Below, in pieces: positions 11,016 through 22,206 of a stretch of 64,000 nucleotides of DNA. How positions within the stretch are numbered: the stretch's first letter is position 1; every line of letters starts with the position of its first letter. Under the pieces are notes generated by a model. The model was not told the DNA's origin and made no database searches. It saw only the letters and a program-made list of their open reading frames with translations. The stretch lies in assembly GCA_024336345.1 (NCBI GenBank), contig JANFOG010000009.1, positions 1,922,001 to 1,986,000 on the forward strand. Direction: 5' to 3'. The DNA is from Mariannaea sp. PMI_226 (lineage: Eukaryota; Ascomycota; Sordariomycetes; Hypocreales; Nectriaceae). The position numbers were made by a program, and so were the translations under genes.

Positions 11016-12023
11016 GGTGGTGATGGGAAAATGTGAATATGAACTGGAAATGACAGCGCAAATTGAGTTGGAATGTTAGCGATCGGAGGTTGTCCCAGAT
11101 TCGCGGAAGAAAAAGATGAGAGTTCATCCATCTGTACTCAATTGAGGGTTCTTAAGTAGACGTCTTGTAAAAAAAATCGCTGCAAGAAGGATATTTATTT
11201 CTCAAAAGCTAGTAAATATTATTAATCTATATTTAGAAGGTAAAAGAGTAGCAAATCAAGTACTACTCATTTGACTTTCCAAAATTAGTAATTCTTAGTA
11301 GAACCTTTATAGAAACCCATAATTAAGCTGTACACAATGCTTTACACTTTACTAAGGGAAAGAAATATGCTACGGGGTATCCTAGACCACTGTCCCTTCC
11401 GAGGTTCGGACTCCTACAATAATACTACGGAAAATGTATTCCCCTAAAGATTATAAATAAATAAAAACTATTAATTTTAATAAGTCAAATAAGTAGTTCT
11501 TTAGGGTAAATACTCTTTTAATTTTCTAAATGTAGCTTAATAACATTAAGCATCTGCTAAAAGGTCTTGAATACCCTTCTGATTCTATCCCTTTGCTTTA
11601 GGACCTTGTGCAATTAGTGTATGCATCGAAGTCCGCAATCAGATTAAGAGTTAATAAGCCCGCATCTATTTGAAAGCATTAGCATCACATTCCACACTTA
11701 TTTCAAGCTCTAGAAGCTTATTTGCACTAGCAACCGAATGTTTCCCAGTGATACATCCGGCCAGACACTGCCGATAGCTATAGATGTTTAAATCTTTTTA
11801 CAGATCTAAAAGTGACGCATCATGTACATCGAACGCGACGTCATTTGATATTTGAGAGAAGATAAGATGTAGACAAATCCAAGCTACTCAACAACATCGT
11901 TAGATTGGAAAAATTGAAGGACGTCTTTGGCTTGCTCAGGGCGGTGCCAAATCGACTACTTAAATATTAAGGCATATGGTTTTCCTGCAACCAGGAATAT
12001 GAACAATATAAAACTACATAGTA
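11016..12023. other. AT-rich upstream region of the oxidase gene
   Basis: This is the oxidase 5' region plus the permease 3' flank. 11160-11340 and 11445-11560 are AT-rich. The only structured item is the motif at 11398-11445, listed separately. No gene is visible. Confidence 0.5.
11398..11445. promoter_or_regulatory. Shared upstream motif, oxidase copy (CCG-N5-CGG)
   Basis: The 16-mer TCCGAGGTTCGGACTC is followed by about 30 bp that align, with one gap, to 14346-14392 upstream of the permease. The core is an inverted CCG-N5-CGG pair, a geometry used by some Zn2Cys6 dimers. It sits about 390-430 bp upstream of the oxidase ATG. Because similarity extends beyond the core, a small repeat or decayed tRNA-like B-box sequence (GGTTCGGACTCC) is an alternative. 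Confidence 0.4.
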
Positions 12024-14184
12024 CTACATCTCCGGAAGTCGTGGTCCGCTGTACTTCTTTCTTGCATATAGGAACCAGTTGAGTATAGCAAAAATAACCA
12101 TGACGCCGATGACAGCTGAGGTATAGTCTAAAGAGCAATTAATATGGGCGATCATGTATGTAAACAAATAGAACATCTCTTTCGCAGAAATGACTCGATC
12201 TAGATGCTTGAGGAAATAGAGAAACACACGGCCCCAGGTTAAGAGGTTAAGACTTACTCATGGATGAACCTGTAACAGGCAATTCGACCGGAAAAGAATA
12301 CATAATAGTGATAAATGGTGCGAATAGAAGTGTTACAATGTTAGCTATCCAGCCCATGATGCCGAGGCGAAGACCACGCGTCGGGGGAAGAACCGTCGAC
12401 GAGCGGCGATGCCAGAGCAAAAGTCCGGCTGGGAAGGCAAAGCTACATTGCTGTAGCAGCAGGCCAGAACCAATGAAGGCGTTGAACGCAGACGATGAGC
12501 CGAGATAAATGCAGCCGATTATGAAAATGACAGTCGCATTGACAATCAGTGACCAGACGGGAACCTGAAGTCGTGGATGAACGGATGCCAGCGAAGACGA
12601 GCCTAGCAAAGCGTTGTCTCGTGCAAACGCCCAAGTTAGGCGCGAAGCGACCTCCTGACAAGCGTTAAGCGCAAAGAGAGCGATGAGGAGTAATGCAACC
12701 ACGAAGATAGTGGCGGCTACGCGAGAACGCGTAGCTTGAAGCCAGATCTCATAGATGGGCACTCTTTGACATTGTGTGTTAGTCCATGGGCATAACCCTG
12801 TAGCGGAAGATTGGGGGTTGTAATATATAACACTTACCCTGTAGCGTTTTCGAGCACCTTGTCAAAGTCGTTGATGGTATAGAGCATGGCGATGGCAAAA
12901 GTAAACGCCGTAACGAACCCGATGAGGATTGTGCTGAACAATGCACGTGGTACCGTTTTTGTTGCGTCGGTCACCTCTTCTGCCAGGTGAACCGCACCAT
13001 CAATACCAGAGTAGATGAAGTTGGGATTGGCCATGCCGGTGAGGAAGACAACGGCAGAGGAGCTCCAGCCACTACTGTTGACAAAATTGGTCCACACAAA
13101 ATCACTGGAGTTAAACGATGTTGCCCGAGAGACGCAAGTGACGAGGATTACGAAGAAACACGTGAGTGAGAAGACAACTAGAAGTTAAAGAGAGAAGGAA
13201 TGTCAGCGTCAAGAGTTGTGAAATCGGTGAGTGGTTAACCATCTCAGCAAAGTGGTGCTTACAGCCGACATCATGGATCCAGGTAGTTCGGCGTTGAGCA
13301 AATATGTTATGCACGAGGACGAGAATGTTGGTTGCTTGGAAGAACAGGAAATATGTCCAAGTGGGAGCCTCGGTGTTCGGGTCTTCGAAGATGCGAATAG
13401 CTTGGATGAATTGCCCTGGTTGAATGGTGACGGAGGAGCAGATGGACAGCCAGCCGAAAATGTTCAAGGCCGCGCATGCGTAACTCTATAGCCCATGGTG
13501 ATAAACGTTAGAAAATCTTTTTTTTTAATTATTCACAGTCTTGTGATAATGCGTGGGGTATATAAGGCTTGTGGCCTTTTTGACGAACCAAGACTCGGCT
13601 TGCTGATGCCGGAGCAAGAATTGATGTCCAGTGATACGGACCTCCGGCCGTCGGATACACACTGGCCAGCTCCGCCATCGTGGCAGCCGAGCATCCCAGG
13701 GCTACCAATGTGACAATCATGCCATAGATGACGGTCACACTACCGCCTTGCTCGATGCCTACGACCAAAGTGGCCGCTAGGGCGACCCAGCTGTTGCAGA
13801 TATTGAAACCAGTGCAGAGAATTCCCACGGGTCCTATCGTCTTTTTCATTTTTGGTTCTAGTCCTAATCGTTCGAGAATGATATCCGTGTTGTCTATTTC
13901 TGCAACCACTTCATTTTGGGTGTTAGTCGGCAACTCTCTCTTTACTGAGAATGAACCCCGTTATCTTGACGAACCTTTCTCGACATCGGGCACAGAGCCT
14001 GTATATGCAGCATCTGGTTAGTTAGCGACAACCCTATCCTAGAAGTATGGAGCGACTCACCATCATAGCCGTTTGCGACATCATGAAGCTCGTCATTGGA
14101 GTCTGATGGGCACCCACTGTTAAGTGATCCATTACAATATTGTAACAATGTGGGGAAAGACCTACGTCTCTTCAGCGATCCCAT
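12024..14184 (-). CDS. Amino-acid/GABA-type permease (APC superfamily), with in-frame TAA or 30-nt intron
   Basis: This is a plasma-membrane amino-acid, GABA or choline transporter of the APC superfamily. Exons 14184-14162, 14116-14061, 14013-13589, 13485-13263, 13177-12838, 12763-12258 and 12127-12024 join in frame to 559 codons. The order of features is family-typical: a polar N-terminus, TIGPVGILCTGFNICNSW starting TM1, the GGPYHWTSIL motif after TM2, LNIFGWLSI, the IDGAVHLAEE motif, and many hydrophobic segments. The first intron (14117-14161, 45 nt, GTCTTT donor) is less certain. At 13961-13963 the N-terminal exon carries a TAA. It is removed if 13945-13974 (GTTCGT..CTCAG, 30 nt, a multiple of three) is spliced; otherwise the gene is truncated or restarts downstream. 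Next to the oxidase on the same strand, it is the likely importer for that pathway. Confidence 0.82.
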
Positions 14185-14345
14185 GATGGGAAATGTAAGT
14201 TATTGGGTTATATTGTGTTAAATTCAGTGGTAGGCACAGGCAGGCTGGGAATGTATTGAAATTGAATAAACGATGTAACTAAATTGAGGGTGTCAAGTAT
14301 TTATATTTCATACATTCTAGATAAAGCATCATATATCACACTATC

Positions 14346-14392
14346 TCCGGGAATCGGACTCTTAATGATAATCTTACGGTAAATATCCCCCC
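14346..14392. promoter_or_regulatory. Shared upstream motif, permease copy (CCG-N5-CGG)
   Basis: TCCGGGAATCGGACTC plus a following TACGGTAAAT-type block matches 11398-11445 in the same orientation. It lies about 160-210 bp upstream of the permease ATG. Both copies keep CCG-N5-CGG while the five central bases differ. Confidence 0.4.
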
Positions 14393-14399
14393 ACTGGGG

Positions 14400-16035
14400 A
14401 ACGCGCACTCTCCACTGTCTCATTATCCCCAGCTCGTTAATGCAACCCCTCTGGTCAGGACCTCATCTGCAACGAGCCTATGTAAGGAGGCCTGCAAACA
14501 AAAACAGATCATTACCTCATGCCTTCGGAAGACAGCCGCAGTGAGCCCTAGCTAACACCAAAACGAACAATAAAAAGAGTACTCTCACCCGACTAACAGC
14601 TCACTACTGCGAGCTAAACGAATGACTCAGGATGTTCCCCATAGATGCAAAATGTGGGGGCGGTCAACTAAAAACCCATCCTACGGCACTCCTTGGTCAT
14701 GTTTATTGCATACGGGTGGTCACCATATTGGCACATGCGAAGTGCGCCCGGAGTGGGGTCAGACCGACCTCTACAGTACCAGTACATTATTAGCCAACTA
14801 TTAGTCTCTCAAACAAAATGCGGAGTAAGTACTATACAATTATTGACGTCGTGGAGGCCCACCATGCTCTGTGTTGCCTATTTCGAAGTTGGTGCTGCGC
14901 AAATGCCAGGCTTAAGTCATTTACCGAGGATGGCATCCTACTATAACAATGCAATACCACGCCTTTGCCCAATCGGGGTCTGGACGAGTGTTGCAGTGAG
15001 GCAGAAGGAATTCTAACAGCCCTGAGACAAGGTGCCGCGACGGCAGCCCTGCTGACAATTAATATAGGTGAAGGAAATCCATATGTAAGCAGTGGCGTCA
15101 CGGGGCGCCTGACGCTTAGAGATACAGTGATAGTATTGATAGAGAACACGAGAGTATTCGTACAGCTAATTTACTAGGTGTTATTCCCAAGCGTTCCCTT
15201 AGTCTCCTTCTTATTGAATGGGCAACGGGCTTTTCCTCTAGGGTAGGCTCCGCCCGACACATGTGCGTTCAACACCATAGACTATCCCTTTCGGTATGCA
15301 AAGGCAACATTTGTATACCGGAACAGGGATGCTAGCCAATAAGATACTACAAGATAACAGGTACATAATTTCTCTATTAAATTAGCTTATAATAAAGGTA
15401 CTAATAATTTGCTCATAGTATATAGTACTATATTATATTAATTATCACCTTAATATAATTACAAGAACTTACCTTCCTATAAAGTTTCTATAACTTCACC
15501 TCCAAGAAGCTTAGAAATGTATTTCAGACGACAGTATTATCCAAATGTAATTTAAGGACGTAGACCGTAGAACGGTGTGCCTGGGATAGTAGTATTATCA
15601 CATATCAGCCCTGCTTCGTTGGGGCAGATTTCACCGCCAAAGAAGCTAAAGTAATTTCAGCTCTAGAAATTATACAAAATATGTACAGAAGAAGAGCAGG
15701 CTATCATTGCAAGCAGAAAGATTAGTTACAACTGATCTGCGAGACAACTGTATCGATAGGTGTATCCTGGACTAGTGGGCGCAGCACCAGCACGGAAGCC
15801 GGATGGCTGGCCTTGAGCCCGCTTGTTGAACTGCATACGGTTTTTTAGGTGGAATATGTGTTACCTTTGATGATATGATAGATGGTATATAGTATTCTTA
15901 CACTCTTCCATGATACCCATAACAACCTCACAGCAGACCCCATAGCAGACCCTAGATAACGAGCCAGTTGACACGACCGTTGGGAAACAACGGAGAGATT
16001 TTCGCATCCTGAGCCCCTTTCTCGTTCATCTTTTT
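14400..16035. other. Intergenic, no gene recognised
   Basis: Short frames at 14622-15177 on both strands show no family features. 15370-15530 is AT-rich. Nothing else is supported. Confidence 0.45.
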
Positions 16036-16587
16036 TCAATGTACATAGAAGTAGGGTGCATACAATGGGCCGCACCTAATTACTTCATTTGTAGTGGCGC
16101 AGGAGCTTCCAAGTTCGTAGCAACCACCATCATCGCACTGTTTCTCTGCATTTTTAGTAGGGATAGAGTCAAAAGACATACTTGAATACTAGTAGGTCCT
16201 GGCATCATTGTAAGTTATAGTAAGCGGACGACGTACTAACGTGCTCAAGACGCCTGTAGATCTAGACTGACATGCGAATGTAAAACAGTTGGTTCCTCCC
16301 GGGGGACAGCCGTCATTAAGTGCCCGTCGAGGCAGTGATTTTATCGGAAGTGTTTTTATTGATACAAGGTTGTCGGATTTGAGCGTGAGAGGTAAGGTAT
16401 TCTGTTTGTTGGAGTCGCCCTGTTTGCGAGGACGTTGCGCATTTCGTGGAATGAAGTCTTATTTGCCGTATTCTTCAAAGCCTAGGTCATGGCAAATGTC
16501 CTCTTTAGAGCGTTGGTGGTGAGACGTAGAGTGAACTATTACTGCAATGGTTAGGATGAATACAAGATAACTTTGCATGTCAATCAT
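16036..16587 (-). pseudogene. Small secreted Cys-containing protein, probably broken
   Basis: From the ATG at 16587 (or 16578) the frame opens with a signal-peptide-like stretch (MQSYLVFILTIAVIVHSTS) and then a polar region. A TAA follows about 42 codons in, at what looks like a former CAA. The same frame continues downstream for roughly 90 codons, including a Cys-bearing segment (DGCPPGGTNCFTFACQ). A further Cys-rich piece (KQCDDGGCYELGSSC) follows after one or two possible short introns whose borders I could not fix. Overall it resembles a fungal small secreted protein that has lost its frame. No family name is recognised. Confidence 0.4.
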
Positions 16588-17845
16588 TTGAATCGGTTAG
16601 AATATTTGTCAAGGCTTGCAAGTTACGAGTTCTGAGTTAACAGAATATTTGCTAAAGAACGTCGTCTTTCGTCTTGTCTCGGCACTTTTTAAGTATCATT
16701 ACACGCATGCAGTGCTTTGACAGAAATATATCGCTGTAACTTGGACCAACTGAAAGTGATTGCAACTAGTTGCTATCCCCGCTTTATCGTGGCACCACTC
16801 AGCTGAGCTGTACGCTTCAATTGGCAGTGTGGCACAAACTCTATTATTTCAACTCTTCTGTTACTGGCTGTTGTTAGTGCTAGATCCTATTTAGCCTCCG
16901 CCAACATTCGGAAAACATAGCCGGCGTAACCAACCATTTCCATTTCTTCAATAGCCATCTGGTTTTTACGTAGGCCTGACGTTTTCTTCCCTGCAGGGCG
17001 TACTTCTCTGGTGCCGGGAGCCGAATTCTGGATTAGGACAGTGCTGACGGTGCAAAAGGCGCAGAGAAATGTGCTACGGTACGGACAATGTGATAGGCGT
17101 AGCCATGTTCCGCAACAACGGGGGAACTGCGTCTGGGTTCTAGACCCTGATATGTGAGTAAATAGTAGCAGCAGGGTTGAGCAAGCACATCGTCAGCGGA
17201 GGGTTCTGTGAGGAGGGATATGGAGCAACAAGATGTGAGTCGCCAGGTAGATTACTATAGCGGATGGTATCTTTTGATTTTGCGCCGGTACCTTGTATTA
17301 AATACACCGTAGAATGAAAAGCAGACTTTCTCGGTGTGATGGCCTGGCGCAGTTTGGAAATACTAGCAAGCCATCTCGTAACTCTATTCATGACGAGAAC
17401 TCCGCGGATAGCATTTGCCACCCGATTGATTGATTACCTCCAAGGTGCGCAAAGTTATCCAGCCTTGAGAATCCTGATATAATGTGCTATGTAGTTTGGG
17501 GGATAATATGTCTCAGGCGCTACAACCTGAAAGAGGCGGAAACAAGCCAGCCTTAGATTTCTATGTTATACTGCTCTGTACCGCAGATACGACCTTTGCT
17601 ACTCGATTAGATCCTATGTCTGACTATCCTTGACCTCAAATCTCATATCCCCTCTACATCATTGAATAAGATGGGCCATATTGCTGCAGAAAGTCTTGTT
17701 CTCTGTTTGGCAGGCTCTCGATGTTCTCATACCCAGACAGCACCCGCCTCAAGACGTAAGCATCCAATAAAACGACCAAGATTGAAGCAACCCTGTCACA
17801 TTGTTAGAAGGGAATTACAAGAAGATTGAAAAAAGTGAGGGAGGC
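16588..17845. other. Intergenic, no gene recognised
   Basis: A 93-codon frame at 17140-17421 (minus) has no recognisable domain or splice support. The rest is unremarkable in composition. Confidence 0.45.
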
Positions 17846-18320
17846 CTACAGCCCGACAGCCGCAGAGATGAACAGCGCCTTGTATAAGCTGCAAATCAGA
17901 TGCCCAGTACATCGCACCAGGATCTTGTGCCTTATGTCGTAGACCGTCATGTCAGCAATGCCAGCGGCCCAGAGCGCACAGCTGATAGCATCAGTGACGA
18001 GATGCGTGACAACAGAAAAGGAATAGCAGCAGGAGAGGACGCGCAAGGCAAGTAGCCGTAGGATAGTAAAGTAAGCGGCTGCCGAGAACTGCGTTGAATG
18101 TGTTTCTTTTTAGTAATTTTATACCTTCAGCGGGTTGTAGATGGTTGCCTACAAAGTGGAAGAATAAATGCTTGCTGTGAAGGTGGAATACAAAGTAGGA
18201 GACGATAGAGATAACACCAAGACAAGATGCCGCCCATACAATGTGAAGGGTGATGGTAAGAAGGAAAGGGTACGGTAGCTTGTATCGGGGGTATTTGCTG
18301 CTCGTAATAGGAAAAGGCAT
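17846..18320 (-). CDS. MARVEL-like four-helix membrane protein
   Basis: Two exons, 18320-18153 and 18088-17846, are joined by a GTAGGC..CGCAG intron and give about 136 residues. Four hydrophobic segments can be seen: LPYPFLLTITLHIVWAAS followed by a second at VISIVSYFVF, a third around TILRLLALRVLSCCYSF, and a fourth near the C-terminus. The segment HLVTDAISCALWAAGIADM before the last helix is the D-and-W-containing pattern common in fungal MARVEL-domain proteins. The family sits in plasma or organelle membranes and its function here is unknown. The stop follows GLWG-type membrane-exit residues without a long tail, so a lost 3' exon is possible. No neighbour suggests a pathway. Confidence 0.65.
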
Positions 18321-19129
18321 TGGTATCTAGATAACAAGTACAGGTTAGGACTGAAATATTGTGGAGTAGAAGGAATGATTTTGTATGAATGAGAGAAGCT
18401 AATAATATATCGTAAGAATGGGGGGATTACTTTAATACATAATTGTCAAAAGACTCTGGTATAGTAACTTCCAGCGATGGCCCCCAACTATATCCCCATA
18501 ATACCTCAGGGCTAACAGCTTTCTCGTCAAGCGGTGGCCCTCAATCCGAATAACAAGCCATAGCCTAATCGCTGGGTTGATTACATAAGTGGACTGTTAG
18601 GGTTAGCGGGGAAGGTGGGAGTTTTCTTGTGATAATTGGATTGAGCTTGAGAATTGGGCGGTACGTACGTGACAGGACTGATCATACCCAATATCATATT
18701 ACCTGCACGGCATTTTTATACAGTGCAAGGTCGTTCAAATATCGTATAATATGATATTAAATATAGTGCAAGTACTGTGTAATCCAAGTAATACGAAGTC
18801 TCTGAGCATGTATGAGGCATTGTGAAGATCCCAATTTACAGGACTTTTTCCTAATGAAGTGTAATCCGGCTGGGCCTTTAATCTACTCTCAGCTGATGTG
18901 ATGCTAATAACACCACCAAATAAAGGCCTCGTCACAAACTCTTGAGCGTTGAATATGTGACAAGCTGGCCAGCTCTCTGATAGCTTTCAGTTCTTCTTTT
19001 CTTCGATGCAATCGATTTGTTAGTTTCCAAACACTTTCCCGGATTAAATAAGGCCTGAGCCCCTTACATGAAGCGTGTCAGACCCTGATTTTTCACCTAT
19101 TTCATCAACAAGTCTTATTCTATGAAAAA
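18321..19129. other. Intergenic, no gene recognised
   Basis: This holds the 5' flank of the MARVEL-like gene and the left flank of the hAT remnant. Short TATA-rich and ATAT-rich stretches occur near 18690-18770. No terminal inverted repeat for the transposon was found by eye. Confidence 0.4.
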
Positions 19130-20582
19130 GTGACTTTGCAGCGCTCAGATATTAGCGTTTCCTTCACAGCTTCATCATCCCAGACTTCCTTAGCCCCTGA
19201 TTCGTCGGTTATCAGCGACAACGGAGATCCTGACATTGGAGAGACATCTATTTCGCCGTTGTCAACCTCTCAGTTTAAGAAGAAGACGCGTAGGTCGAAG
19301 ATATGGGATCATACGCCCTTCGGAAGAAATGAGATCGTCCGTAATACAGAAGGCCAGACGGCGGTGCAAGTACTGTAAAGGGAAGTCTGCCGAATATTTC
19401 GAAAATGGAGGTACGACGCACATCTACAAGCACCTTCAATCTCACACTACTCTCGATATATTAACGCCGCATGAAGAAAAGGCTTCTAACTCAAAGAATA
19501 ACCGTCAAGAAGCATTGTCACGGATGTCTCAGAACGCGAATGCCCTCAAACCCCTTCGACACGATGACGAACTAACAAGTCTTGATGCTGATAAGTATGA
19601 GCAACTGTATGTAGATTGGATTGCAGACTGCGGAATCACACTTCATATGGCAACAAGAGAAACCTTTCGCGGGTAGGTACTTGAATATGCTTGATATTAA
19701 TGGTTCATACACTAATCTTATGCCCTCTTAGCTGGCTCAAATTCCTCAGTCCTGGAGTCCTCTCGATTTGCCTACATCACATCAAACGATTCGCGAGTGG
19801 GTGATGCGAACGTTTGAGAAACAACAGCGACGTATATGATAAGTTCTCCAATCAGCTATCTCGATAATACACTTCAGCATTGATATACGGTCGTCTCCAA
19901 AGAAGCTCGGTATTATTGGTATTATTTCACGCTGCATTGATAGCAACGGAGAGGCATAGGGCAAGAATTCAGAAGAGAATCAGAACCATATTGTGATAAA
20001 TGTCGTTGAGGACGACGGAATTCTCACCCAAATTAGATACTTTGTTTGAGATAATGCAGACTCGAATGATGCGTTGATGAAGTCGCTACAGAAATATAGC
20101 TGTCTACCACTTTATAGAGAGAAGAATACTAATGATGAATAGTGTTGAACGAGAAGCACAATATCATATCCGACGCAGAACATCACCGCCTTCGTTGTAA
20201 CGGTCATACCATTAATCTAGAAGCGCATGCGTTTATGTTCCCAAAACCCACACCCGACGAACCTCCTAAGAAAAACCAGGTGAAAAAGGACACTAAAAGC
20301 CAAAATATCCAGCCTTCAGACGCGGATATATTGAAGTGGAGGAAGACTGGTCCTCTTGGCAAGCTCCACAATATCGTTGTCTTTATCCGATGTAGTCCAC
20401 AACGGATACAGAGGTTTAAAGAAATCAGTGAGAAAAAGAGTCTTCTTCGTGACAACGATACAAGATGGAACTCAAAGTCCTACATGATTGAAGAGCCATT
20501 GAGCTTGCAGATCAAATTGATTACTACTGCTCAAAGGGGAAGGACCTTAAGCTTGATTTACGCGTGTTATATATCCAATTGA
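19130..20582 (+). mobile_element. Dead hAT-type DNA transposon (BED finger and transposase fragments)
   Basis: The first fragment (to 19674) contains a BED-type finger, CKYCKGKSAEYF followed by HIYKHLQSH. The middle (about 19680-20140) is broken by stops but still reads DNADSNDALMKSL, a hAT catalytic-region pattern. The third fragment (20142-20582) carries RCNGHTINLEAHAF, then WRKTGPLGKLHNIVVFIRCS, then RDNDTRWNSKSYMIEE. These are hallmark hAT transposase blocks in the right order. The C-terminal dimerisation domain is missing and sequence switches to an unrelated F-box gene by about 20.8 kb. The copy cannot be functional. Confidence 0.85.
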
Positions 20583-20855
20583 GAGGACAACACTATTGGT
20601 TTCTGGTTTCCGAGCAAGACTAGGCTGAGCTGAAACAAAATTTAGAACCTCCTCGAAGCATTCACCAATGCCACATGCAAAGGCAAAGGCAATACCTTAC
20701 ATGTTCCATTATAAGCTCCCTTTAATATGAAAGCTAACTAAGCTCAAAATCCAATGGCCTTGCTAGGCGGTGTAACTCTCTCCTGTTAAAGCAGCTGTGC
20801 GTACTCTGCTGATTACTTTTTACAGGTTCCATTAGGGTTTCACGATGAGTGGCAT

Positions 20856-22206
20856 ATGTATGGAGAACGAACTGATACTTCTGGGATCGTTTGTCTCTTC
20901 TCCTTATGTCTAACTTGCCGCCGGTTTCAACGTATCGCTCAGCCTTTGCTCTATCAGGTAGCCCTGCTAGAGGGCCAAGACAATGAGGATAAAGTTTTCC
21001 ACAATTTCCTAAGAGCACTTGTCGCAAATGTGCAACTCGGCGGCATTGCCCATGTCCTTACGGCATTCTGCCACGATTTCTACGGCCCAGGCCTCTACAA
21101 CACTGCAAGACGGCTGCAGAGCTTGCCTCCAAAGCTACTGGAGGTATTCGATAGAGATGGAGATGCTGAAACCTGTATGCCATCGGTCTGTCAGTATTCT
21201 ATATCGGATTTATGCCTAATCTTGAGTTATTGAATTTAACATTGCCTGTGACGGCTATGCTGTCGTGGATGATAAGTGGAAGATTTGATATAGAGCCTGG
21301 TGATCAATTTGGACGCTCAATAAAGCGGATAACGAATGGGAAAGAGAACTTAAACAAACAAAATTCAGTTCTTTTTGGGGATAACAAGACCGTCTCAAGC
21401 TTTGGGTTCCCACACCTCAAGGAACTGCGTCTGAAGACTGTCCCCAACGATGGCGCCTATGACATCGGCGACATGGAGCCCATCCTTCTACATCCAGGAA
21501 TTGAGACTCTCCGTCTGCTGGGAATCGCGTGGGTTGGGGTCAAAGCGCAGGAAATGCAGTGGCGAGAAATACCTTCCTCAGTACGTATCCTTGAGCTTCA
21601 TGACTGCCTCTTCGATGCCGCTGGGATAGAGGATGTGCTGCTGCGGTTCCCGAAGCTGGAGAGCCTCACAATTCACCATGGCAGCCCTAGTAGAGCCATG
21701 TATACAGAGCTCGAATGGGACGTGAAGATGGATGAGATTGGAGATGTGCTAAGAAGGCACGGAAAGAATTTGGTCCAGCTAAGTGTGCATACCGACGAGC
21801 ATGGCGAGAGTATGAATGCACTTGGATCTCTCCAGAGTTTGCATAAATTACGTCATCTAAAGGTTCTGCCAGCTCAGCTTATAGTGTCTTTATTTGGTTA
21901 TCGTGATCTTCAGAATCCCGAGACAGATCAGCTTATGGACTATTTGCCGCGTTCCCTTGAAACGTTGTATTTCTTCTATGGACCTGGTTTCACTGGAACC
22001 GTCAGTATCAGTTAGAGAGGTTTTGGGATGGACTTTATAGGTTAATTACTTGTGGGCTATTTCCTAACCTTTGCGAAATCAAGTTAGAAGATCTTGCTGG
22101 TCATTTAGAGCTACTAATACAAAAAGTTAAGGGCTGGAACTACTTTATTAACCCTGAGGGAAAGGGTGGAATAGATTTAAGAATTATAACTTTCTTGAAG
22201 AAATAA
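20856..22206 (+). pseudogene. F-box/LRR-like protein, frameshifted and 5'-truncated
   Basis: The first frame (20856-21233) starts inside an F-box-like helix (LCLTCRRFQRIAQPLLYQ). The second (21212-22015) has leucine-rich segments such as FPHLKELRLKT, PSSVRILELHDC and FPKLESLTIHHG. A third frame from about 22007 continues without a gap (QLERFWDGLYRLI to ITFLKK, stop at 22204-22206). The step near 22005 is a clean single-frame shift rather than an intron. The step near 21200 may be an intron or a shift. The F-box N-terminus is missing and the dead hAT element lies immediately upstream. The parent would be a substrate receptor of an SCF ubiquitin ligase. Confidence 0.65.

Noticed and set aside
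11398..11445. tRNA gene suggested by a B-box-like GGTTCGGACTCC
   Set aside because: No acceptor, D-arm or anticodon stem can be formed around it, and the T-arm does not pair.
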